Assembly: GCA_903925705.1 (NCBI GenBank)
Contig: CAIYGJ010000010.1
Span: forward strand, 1 to 10,648
Length of the DNA stretch: 10,648 nucleotides
Direction of reading: 5' to 3'
Origin: an uncultured Actinomycetes bacterium
GTDB taxonomy: Bacteria; Actinomycetota; Actinomycetes; S36-B12; UBA5976
Below, one piece after another: positions 1 to 5,818 of the stretch. Each line of letters begins with the position of its first letter. The first letter of the stretch is position 1. Below the pieces are notes generated by a model. That model was not told the DNA's origin. It saw only the letters and a program-made list of their open reading frames with translations, and ran no database searches. The position numbers were made by a program, and so were the translations under genes.

Positions 1-1953
1 ATGACGGTCCAGTCTGTATTTCCGGCACTGGAACAGTTATTGCCTCGGGTGCAAAAACCTGTTCAATATGTAGGCGGCGAACTTAACGCTGTCGTGAAGC
101 CATGGGATGACACCACAGTGCGTTGGTGTCTGATGTATCCAGATGCCTACGAAGTTGGTATCCCCAACCAAGGTGTTCAAATTTTGTACGAAGTATTAAA
201 CGAGCGCGCCGATACTTTATGTGAACGTACTTATGCAGTGTGGCCGGATCTTGAAAAGTTGATGCGGGAAAACGGCGTTCCACAATTTACGGTGGATGCG
301 CATCGCCCAGTTGGAGCATTTGATGCACTTGGCGTTTCGTTCGCTACTGAACTTGGCTACACCAACATGCTCACTGCAATTGATTTAGCCGGAGTTCCGT
401 TACACGCAGCCGATCGTGACGAAACCCATCCTCTAGTTATTGCTGGTGGTCATGCCGCATTCAATCCAGAAGCAATCTCAATGTTCATCGATGGCGCAGT
501 TCTTGGCGATGGTGAGCAAGCTGTACTTGCGATAACCGACATCATCGCAGCCTTTAAAGCCGAAGGAAGTCCAGGCGGACGCGATGAACTTTTGATGCGT
601 CTTGCAAAGTCTGGCGTGATGTATGTCCCAGCTTTTTACGATGTTGAGTACATGGAGGATGGTCGCATTCGTCGCGTCTCTCCAAATCGTCCGGGTGTGC
701 CTTGGCGCGTGGCAAAGCACACTGTTATGGATCTTGATGAGTGGCCATATCCAAAGGCACCGCTAGTTCCAATTGCAGAAAGCGTTCACGAACGTATGAG
801 CGTGGAAATTTTCCGCGGCTGTACTCGTGGTTGTCGCTTCTGTCAGGCGGGCATGATTACTCGCCCGGTACGTGAGCGTTCCATGACCACAATTGCTGAC
901 ATGGTCGCAAATGGTTTGGAAAAAACGGGTTACGAAGAAATCGGCTTACTTTCACTTTCCAGTGCAGATCACTCTGAAATTGCTGAAATTGCAAAGGGAT
1001 TAGCGGATAGATACGAAGATACTCAGACTTCCTTGTCACTTCCTAGTACTCGAGTGGATGCCTTCAATATCGATCTAGCCAACGAACTTTCTCGTAATGG
1101 TCGTCGTAGCGGATTAACTTTTGCGCCTGAAGGCGGCAGCGAGCGCATTCGTAAAGTCATCAACAAAATGGTTACTGAAGAAGATTTAATTCGTACCGTA
1201 ACAGCGGCCTATGCATCTGGCTGGCGTCAGGTGAAGCTGTACTTCATGTGTGGTTTGCCGACCGAAGAAGATGAAGACGTATTACAGATTGCTCGCCTTG
1301 CCCATGATGTAATCAAGGCAGGACGCGAAGCCTCAGGTCGTAAAGATATTCGTTGCACCGTTTCGATTGGCGGATTTGTACCTAAACCACACACACCATT
1401 CCAGTGGGCGGCGCAGCTTGATCACGAAACAACAGACTCACGTCTTTACAAACTTCGTGACGCAATTCGCCAAGATCGGGAATTTGGAAAATCAATTGGT
1501 GTTCGTTACCACGACGGTAAACCAGGCGTAGTTGAAGGCTTGCTATCCCGTGGCGACCGCCGCGTTGGAAAAGTTATTGAACAAGTTTGGCGCGATGGCC
1601 AGCGGTTTGATGGCTGGAGCGAACACTTCTCATATGACAAGTGGATTGCAGCTGCGGAAATCGCATTTGCTGATGAAGCCGTTGACGTTAATTGGTACAC
1701 CATCAGAGAGCGTGAACTATCTGAAGTTCTTGCTTGGGATCATTTAGATTCAGGGTTGGATAAAGAATGGCTTTGGGACGATTGGCAAGATGCCTTATCT
1801 GAAGTTGAAGTTGACGACTGCCGATGGGTTCCGTGTTTTGATTGTGGAGTTTGCGATCACATGGGCACCGAAATCCAAGTTGGTCCAACTAATGCAGTAA
1901 TGCTTCCAATGCCAGTCATTCCATCACGCGTAGTTGCAAACAGTGGCACGTGA
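1..1953 (+). CDS. B12-binding-like radical SAM protein, TIGR03960 family (function unknown)
   Basis: This is a 650-residue radical SAM protein. The signature CxxxCxxC for the 4Fe-4S cluster is visible as Cys274, Cys278 and Cys281 in the context GCTRGCRFCQAG. Residues about 40-180 look like the Rossmann-type B12-binding-like domain that precedes the SAM barrel in this class, with the segment HPLVIAGGHAAFNPEA. I see no DxHxxG cobalamin-ligand motif there. The barrel covers roughly 265-500. The C-terminus carries a second Cys cluster (Cys607, Cys612, Cys615, Cys618, around PCFDCGVC) that could hold another metal site. The opening MTVQSVFPALEQLLPRV fits the family N-terminus as I know it, so the ATG at base 1 is probably the true start, although its upstream signals lie outside the window. 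It overlaps the DUF2344 gene; in other phyla the two domains are often fused. The family assignment is firm, but the substrate is unknown. Confidence 0.93.
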   Translation: MTVQSVFPALEQLLPRVQKPVQYVGGELNAVVKPWDDTTVRWCLMYPDAYEVGIPNQGVQILYEVLNERADTLCERTYAVWPDLEKLMRENGVPQFTVDAHRPVGAFDALGVSFATELGYTNMLTAIDLAGVPLHAADRDETHPLVIAGGHAAFNPEAISMFIDGAVLGDGEQAVLAITDIIAAFKAEGSPGGRDELLMRLAKSGVMYVPAFYDVEYMEDGRIRRVSPNRPGVPWRVAKHTVMDLDEWPYPKAPLVPIAESVHERMSVEIFRGCTRGCRFCQAGMITRPVRERSMTTIADMVANGLEKTGYEEIGLLSLSSADHSEIAEIAKGLADRYEDTQTSLSLPSTRVDAFNIDLANELSRNGRRSGLTFAPEGGSERIRKVINKMVTEEDLIRTVTAAYASGWRQVKLYFMCGLPTEEDEDVLQIARLAHDVIKAGREASGRKDIRCTVSIGGFVPKPHTPFQWAAQLDHETTDSRLYKLRDAIRQDREFGKSIGVRYHDGKPGVVEGLLSRGDRRVGKVIEQVWRDGQRFDGWSEHFSYDKWIAAAEIAFADEAVDVNWYTIRERELSEVLAWDHLDSGLDKEWLWDDWQDALSEVEVDDCRWVPCFDCGVCDHMGTEIQVGPTNAVMLPMPVIPSRVVANSGT

Positions 1954-2686
1954 TCGTGATCCTGGTCGCGAGATAATCCCGGCTGTTCAAAAATTAAGAA
2001 TCCAACACGCAAAACGGGATCGCCTTCGCTTTACTTCGCATCGAGATTTTCAGCGCGCATTTGAACGCGCACTTAAGCGTGCGGGTGTTCCGATGGCATA
2101 CAGCGCAGGATTTTCACCACATCCAAAAATTTCTTATGCAAATGCCGCTCCAACTGGTGTTGCTAGTGAAGCCGAATATGTGGAAATCGGTGTCGTAAAA
2201 TTCGTTGATCCAGGAAAGCTGCTTGCGGTTTTGGACGAAGTGTTGCCTCCTGGCCTTGATGTCTTGGCAGTAGTCGAAGCCCGAACTCCCGATTTCGTGG
2301 CTCGCCTAGAGGCTAGCCACTGGCGAATCGAGCTTCCGGGGACTTCCCAAGAAGCTTTGCAAGGTGCACTCGATGCCTTTATGTCTGAATCTGAGGTTCT
2401 GGTAGATCGAATGACCAAGTCCGGAATTAGAACCTTTGACGCCAGAACCGCTGTAATTCGGGCAAATGTGGAGTTGGGCTCTGACTGTGCCATACTTCAA
2501 GTAGTCGTTCGGCATGGCGTGCCAGCTGTTCGACCAGACGATGTTCTGGCAGCTCTGAAAAAAGTTGCGGACTTCGCTCAGGAGATTCCCCCTCGGGTTA
2601 CTCGACTGGCGCAAGGTCCTTTGCTTGAAGATGGTTGGTCCGTGGGTGATCCTTTCACCTTGGATCGTGAAGCCACACAAGCTTGA
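1943..2686 (+). CDS. DUF2344 / TIGR03936 radical SAM-linked protein
   Basis: This 247-residue protein belongs to the DUF2344 (TIGR03936) family, which is known mainly as the partner, or C-terminal fusion domain, of TIGR03960 radical SAM proteins. The diagnostic stretch is at residues 25-80: RDRLRFTSHRDFQRAFERAL, then GFSPHPKIS (56-64) and an Ala-rich segment ending in EAEYVEI. The GTG at 1943 gives a start of MARDRDPG, which resembles actinobacterial relatives. A TTG three codons upstream (1934) is also open. No strong Shine-Dalgarno precedes either one, as expected for a start inside the upstream gene. The 11-base overlap implies translational coupling and near-stoichiometric expression with the radical SAM protein. 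The biochemical role is unknown. The gene ends 99 bases before the RNase E/G gene. Confidence 0.9.
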   Translation: MARDRDPGREIIPAVQKLRIQHAKRDRLRFTSHRDFQRAFERALKRAGVPMAYSAGFSPHPKISYANAAPTGVASEAEYVEIGVVKFVDPGKLLAVLDEVLPPGLDVLAVVEARTPDFVARLEASHWRIELPGTSQEALQGALDAFMSESEVLVDRMTKSGIRTFDARTAVIRANVELGSDCAILQVVVRHGVPAVRPDDVLAALKKVADFAQEIPPRVTRLAQGPLLEDGWSVGDPFTLDREATQA

Positions 2687-2711
2687 GCCCTACATCGTCA
2701 CTACATAGGCT
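2683..2711 (+). promoter_or_regulatory. candidate promoter for the RNase E/G gene
   Basis: TTGAGC (2683-2688) and TAGGCT (2706-2711) are 17 bases apart and resemble -35 and actinobacterial TANNNT -10 boxes. The -35 overlaps the stop codon of the DUF2344 gene. Initiation near 2718 would give a leader of about 68 bases. This leader would begin near a short GC-rich inverted repeat (GCGCC/GGCGT, about 2715-2728) and end with the Shine-Dalgarno AGGAGA at 2772-2777. It is a match by eye only, so confidence is low. Confidence 0.3.
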
Positions 2712-2785
2712 TATGCGCCCCAGGGCGTGAGTGAACGCAAGATCAGTGTTTCGGCATTGTTTTTGTGCGATAGGAGACGACTTTC

Positions 2786-4816
2786 ATGTCGGATAACGAT
2801 GTAACACCAGAAGCAAAACCACGTAGACGTGCCGCTGGCCGTCCAGCTGGACCACCAGTAGATGCACCAGCTGACAAGGCTCCAGCTAAGGCTGCCGCCA
2901 AAAAGAAGGCGCCAGCTGTAAAGAAAGCCCCGATTGCGGTTCCAGTTTTCCAGTCAGCACCTGTCACTGCAGCGCCCGCCAAGAAGAAGGCTGCGGCCAA
3001 GTCAGCAAGCACTGAGGAAACACTTTCAGTTGCCAAGAAGGGTCAAGCTAAGAAGGCACCTGCGAAAAAGGCTTCGGCATCGGAGTCTTCAGACACCTCT
3101 GAATCAACTTCAAATGAAACTTCAGAATCCGGCGAAGAGCGCACGGGTGGAAACAGCCGAAATCGCAATCGCAACCGTCGTGGTGGCAAGAACAAAAATC
3201 GCGCGAAATCAACCAATGGTGCTGAATCTGCAGATCAGGACGAGCCAGCAACAGATGCCGCAGATGAAGAATCAACAGAATCAACAGAATCAGAGACCGC
3301 TCGCAAACGTAGTCGCAAGCGAACTCGTGATGGCTCCGACAATGAGTCTGGTTCAACACGTCTAGATGCAAAGCGCAATCGTCGCCGTGACGGTCGCGAT
3401 GCTGGACGTCGTCGCGCACCAATCTTGACTGAATCAGAATTCTTAGCCCGACGTGAAAACGTTGAGCGTGTAATGGTGGTTCGCCAACAAGGCGCCCGTA
3501 CTCAAATCGCAGTACTTGAAGATGGAATTGTTGTTGAGCATTACATCAATCAATCGAGCAGTGGCTCTTTAGTTGGCAACGTTTACCTTGGACGAGTCCA
3601 AAACGTCTTGCCAGGTATGGAAGCGGCTTTCGTTGACATCGGCAAGGGACGCAACGCCGTTCTTTACGCTGGCGAAGTTAACTGGGACGCAGCTGGTCTT
3701 GATGGACAGCCAAAGAAAATTGAAACAGCACTAAAGTCTGGCGATCCAGTTCTAGTTCAGGTGACTAAGGATCCAGTTGGCCAAAAGGGTGCCCGATTAA
3801 CTAGCCAGATCTCTTTACCTGGTCGTTTCTTGGTTTATGTTCCTAACAATCCAATGACTGGAATCTCCCGCAAATTACCTGACCGCGAGCGCTCGCGTTT
3901 GAAAACAATTTTGAAGGCTGTTGTGCCTGAGGATGCTGGAGTAATTGTTCGCACTGCATCTGAAGGAGCGAGTGAAGAAGAGTTGGGCCGCGACGTAGCA
4001 AGACTTGCTGCGCAGTGGACTGACATTGAAGCAAAATCAAAAACTGCTTCACCTCCAACAATGCTTTACGGCGAGCCAGACATTTCAATCAAGGTTGTCC
4101 GCGACATCTTTAATGAAGACGTAAAGAAGCTAATCGTTTCAGGCGCAGATGCTTGGGAAACCGTTGAGCAGTACGTAGGTTATGTTGCGCCAGATCTTGC
4201 TGATCGTTTGGAAAAGTATGTCGGCACAACTGATGTATTTACTGAATACCGAATTGATGAACAGATTGCCAAAGCACTTGATCGCAAGGTTTATTTACCT
4301 TCCGGTGGCTCATTAGTTATCGATCGTACTGAAGCAATGACAGTTGTTGACGTAAACACTGGCAAGTTCATTGGTCAGGGTGGCAACTTGGAACAGACTG
4401 TTACCAAAAACAACATGGAAGCTGCCGAAGAAATTGTTCGTCAGCTCAGATTGCGTGACATCGGTGGCATCATCGTTATCGACTTCATCGACATGGTCCT
4501 AGAAAGTAACCGCGATCAAGTAATCCGTCGCCTGATCGAATGCCTAGGGCGAGATCGCACCAAGCATCAGGTTGCTGAAGTTACCTCACTTGGCCTGGTT
4601 CAAATGACCCGAAAGCGCATTGGAGCTGGTTTGCTGGAAGTTTTCAGTGAGCCATGTGATCATTGCCAAGGCCGCGGCGCAGTTGTGAACATGGATGGCC
4701 ATGACACCTCAAAAACCCCTAAAAACAAGGGTAAAAAGGGTAGTCACGACCATTCACACGACAATTCCGCAGATTCGACCCCAGATTCAACCCCCGAAGA
4801 GCCTGTCTCGGTTTGA
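2786..4816 (+). CDS. rne: ribonuclease E/G family endoribonuclease
   Basis: This 676-residue endoribonuclease is expected to cut single-stranded AU-rich RNA in mRNA decay and in rRNA and tRNA maturation. The catalytic core begins near residue 226. An S1 RNA-binding domain follows at about 262-345 (GNVYLGRVQNVLPGMEAAFVDIG). The DNase I-like catalytic region contains VDVNTGKF, giving Asp522 and Asn524, and IVIDFIDM, giving Asp566; these align with E. coli RNase E Asp303, Asn305 and Asp346. The zinc-link CxxC is Cys624/Cys627 in CDHCQGRG. Residues 1-225 form a low-complexity extension: first Ala/Lys/Pro-rich, then alternating acidic Ser/Thr/Glu blocks and basic Arg/Asn/Lys blocks. This layout is typical of actinobacterial RNase E, whose disordered arms bind RNA and partners. 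A short His/Asp and Ser/Thr/Pro tail follows the core. AGGAGA lies 8 bases before the ATG. rne is preferred over rng because of the extension and the actinobacterial context. Confidence 0.95.
   Translation: MSDNDVTPEAKPRRRAAGRPAGPPVDAPADKAPAKAAAKKKAPAVKKAPIAVPVFQSAPVTAAPAKKKAAAKSASTEETLSVAKKGQAKKAPAKKASASESSDTSESTSNETSESGEERTGGNSRNRNRNRRGGKNKNRAKSTNGAESADQDEPATDAADEESTESTESETARKRSRKRTRDGSDNESGSTRLDAKRNRRRDGRDAGRRRAPILTESEFLARRENVERVMVVRQQGARTQIAVLEDGIVVEHYINQSSSGSLVGNVYLGRVQNVLPGMEAAFVDIGKGRNAVLYAGEVNWDAAGLDGQPKKIETALKSGDPVLVQVTKDPVGQKGARLTSQISLPGRFLVYVPNNPMTGISRKLPDRERSRLKTILKAVVPEDAGVIVRTASEGASEEELGRDVARLAAQWTDIEAKSKTASPPTMLYGEPDISIKVVRDIFNEDVKKLIVSGADAWETVEQYVGYVAPDLADRLEKYVGTTDVFTEYRIDEQIAKALDRKVYLPSGGSLVIDRTEAMTVVDVNTGKFIGQGGNLEQTVTKNNMEAAEEIVRQLRLRDIGGIIVIDFIDMVLESNRDQVIRRLIECLGRDRTKHQVAEVTSLGLVQMTRKRIGAGLLEVFSEPCDHCQGRGAVVNMDGHDTSKTPKNKGKKGSHDHSHDNSADSTPDSTPEEPVSV
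3269..3291 (+). repeat. 9-base tandem repeat in the RNase E N-terminal region
   Basis: GAATCAACA occurs twice in tandem (3269-3277, 3278-3286) and a third partial copy follows (GAATC). It encodes an alternating Glu-Ser-Thr run in the acidic part of the disordered extension. The unit length is a multiple of three, so copy-number changes would keep the reading frame. Confidence 0.7.
4772..4795 (+). repeat. 12-base tandem repeat at the RNase E C-terminus
   Basis: GATTCGACCCCA (4772-4783) is followed directly by GATTCAACCCCC (4784-4795), encoding DSTP twice just before the stop codon. It is an in-frame, imperfect duplication in a disordered tail. Confidence 0.65.
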
Positions 4817-4842
4817 CCCTAAGGCCCTTGAGTCCGTAACCT
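4813..4842 (+). promoter_or_regulatory. candidate promoter for rplU-rpmA
   Basis: TTGACC (4813-4818) matches the -35 consensus at five of six positions and overlaps the RNase E stop codon. TAACCT (4837-4842) follows after 18 bases and fits the TANNNT pattern. Initiation near 4849 would leave a leader of roughly 54 bases ending in a strong Shine-Dalgarno, AAGGAGA at 4890-4896, six bases before the GTG start of L21. This is sequence matching only. Confidence 0.35.
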
Positions 4843-4867
4843 TATGAGGCTTAAGACTTAGGGTTTT
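4817..4867 (+). terminator. inverted repeat with T-run after the RNase E/G gene; possible terminator or leader structure
   Basis: CCCTAAG (4817-4823), starting directly after the RNase E stop, pairs perfectly with CTTAGGG (4857-4863), and TTTT follows (4864-4867). A smaller GCC/GGC pairing (4824-4826 with 4848-4850) could extend the stem inside. The 33-base loop is long for an intrinsic terminator and the stem has few GC pairs, so it may be a weak terminator. It overlaps the candidate rplU promoter, so transcripts starting there would carry only the 3' arm. Confidence 0.4.
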
Positions 4868-4902
4868 CACCCGAAACAAGCATTAGTTCAAGGAGATACC
4901 TC

Positions 4903-5487
4903 GTGTACGCGATCGTTCGTGCTGGTGGCCGCCAGGAGAAAGTTGCCGTTGGCGACCTAATTAGCCTTGACCGCGTTCAAGCCAAGCCAGGCGAAACAGT
5001 GGTTCTTCCAACTGTTTTGATCGTGGATGGCGACAAGGTCAACACCGACGCTAAAGGCGTCACCGTAACTGCTGAAGTTATTGACCACAACCGTGGACCA
5101 AAAATCGAAATTCTTCGTTACAAGAACAAGACTGGTTACCGTCGTCGTCAAGGACACCGCTCAGACCTAACTGATGTACAAATTATTTCAATTGGTAGCG
5201 AGAAGATCGCTGCTGGTGACAAAGCAACTGCAAAGGCTAAGCCTGTAGTTGCAAAGAAGGCTGCTCCGGTAGCTAAGGCTGCACCAGTCGCTGAAGCAAC
5301 AGAAGAAAAGCCAGCTGCAAAGAAAGCAGTATCTTCTGATTCCGATGCAAAGGCGACTAAGGCGCCTGCATCGGCAGCGAAGAAGGCTGCACCTGCTGCT
5401 AAGAAAGCCACTCCTGCAAAGAAAGCCACTCCAGCGAAAAAGGCTCCAGCTGCTAAAAAAGCTGCTCCTAAAAAGACAGAGAAGTAG
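4903..5487 (+). CDS. rplU: 50S ribosomal protein L21 with long Lys/Ala/Pro-rich C-terminal extension
   Basis: Residues 1-102 form a normal L21, which binds 23S rRNA in the large subunit near L20. The family signature is clear at about 68-90: IEILRYKNKTGYRRR followed by QGHRSDLT. L21 is usually about 100-105 residues, but this protein has 194. The extra 92 residues are almost entirely Ala, Lys, Pro and Thr, with repeated KKA, AAKKA and ATPAKKATPAKK units like a histone H1 tail and a short acidic break around VSSDSDAK. The reading frame is open to a single stop and codon use looks continuous with the core, so the extension is not a sequencing artefact by any sign I can see. The GTG start at 4903 is set by AAGGAGA six bases upstream and by the canonical MYAIVRAGGRQ opening. 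rpmA follows after 9 bases, so the two are co-transcribed. Confidence 0.96.
   Translation: MYAIVRAGGRQEKVAVGDLISLDRVQAKPGETVVLPTVLIVDGDKVNTDAKGVTVTAEVIDHNRGPKIEILRYKNKTGYRRRQGHRSDLTDVQIISIGSEKIAAGDKATAKAKPVVAKKAAPVAKAAPVAEATEEKPAAKKAVSSDSDAKATKAPASAAKKAAPAAKKATPAKKATPAKKAPAAKKAAPKKTEK
5401..5436 (+). repeat. 18-base tandem repeat in the L21 tail
   Basis: AAGAAAGCCACTCC occurs at 5401-5414 and again at 5419-5432, two 18-base units encoding KKATPA. The near-identity at DNA level, including third positions, suggests a recent in-frame duplication within an otherwise degenerate Lys/Ala repeat region. Confidence 0.75.
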
Positions 5488-5496
5488 GTATAACTC

Positions 5497-5751
5497 ATGG
5501 CTCATAAAAAGGGTGCCTCCAGCACCAGAAACGGTCGCGACTCAAATGCACAGCGTTTGGGCGTAAAGCGATTCGGTGGTCAGGTTGTTAACGCCGGAGA
5601 AATCATTGTTCGTCAGCGCGGAACACATTTTCACCCAGGTGACAATGTTGGCCGTGGTGGAGATGACACACTTTTCGCACTAGCTGCTGGCGCTGTTCAG
5701 TTCGGTAGCCGTCGCGGTCGTCGTGTTATCAACATTGTCCCTGCGGAATAA
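5497..5751 (+). CDS. rpmA: 50S ribosomal protein L27
   Basis: This 84-residue L27 has the usual length. L27 sits near the peptidyl transferase centre, and its flexible N-terminus (MAHKKGASST) reaches toward the tRNA CCA ends. The family signature GEIIVRQRGTHFHPG is at residues 34-48. There is no Firmicutes-type cleavable N-terminal extension. The ATG at 5497 comes 9 bases after the rplU stop and has only a weak AGG overlapping that stop, so translation is probably coupled to L21. The last codons and the TAA stop form part of a hairpin (see the terminator at 5741). Confidence 0.98.
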   Translation: MAHKKGASSTRNGRDSNAQRLGVKRFGGQVVNAGEIIVRQRGTHFHPGDNVGRGGDDTLFALAAGAVQFGSRRGRRVINIVPAE

Positions 5752-5767
5752 TTCCGCGGAATTTTTG
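5741..5767 (+). terminator. intrinsic-terminator-like hairpin built around the rpmA stop codon
   Basis: CTGCGGAA (5741-5748) pairs with TTCCGCGG (5752-5759), an eight-pair stem with one T-G wobble. The three-base loop is exactly the rpmA stop codon TAA (5749-5751). AATTTTTG follows at 5760-5767. A ribosome terminating on rpmA would cover the hairpin and prevent it from forming, so termination here may depend on translation. The 3' arm also lies in a perfect 12-base palindrome, ATTCCGCGGAAT (5751-5762). Confidence 0.55.
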
Positions 5768-5773
5768 TAGTTT

Positions 5774-5804
5774 GGCGGGTCCGGTTCGGGCCCGCTTTTC
5801 TTTT
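5774..5804 (+). terminator. strong intrinsic terminator between rpmA and obg
   Basis: GCGGGTCC (5775-5782) pairs with GGGCCCGC (5788-5795): eight pairs, seven of them GC, one T-G wobble, and a GGTTC loop. TTTTCTTTT follows at 5796-5804. This is a textbook Rho-independent terminator. The T-run ends only 14 bases before the obg ATG, with the obg ribosome-binding site immediately after it. Confidence 0.8.
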
Positions 5805-5818
5805 GGAAAGGAGATTCA

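Noticed and set aside
2134..2680. Antisense reading frames of about 120 codons opposite the DUF2344 gene
   Set aside because: They lie wholly within a well-supported gene and show no recognisable motif.
2934..3365. 143-codon plus-strand reading frame inside the RNase E gene
   Set aside because: It is a frame-shifted reading of the low-complexity N-terminal region, Arg/Gln/Leu-rich with no domain; the true frame is continuous into the RNase E core.
5148..5505. Two antisense reading frames opposite the L21 tail (Ala/Phe-rich and Ser/Cys/Leu-rich)
   Set aside because: They are reverse readings of the Lys/Ala repeat codons. Their hydrophobic look is composition only, and no ribosome-binding site or family match is visible.
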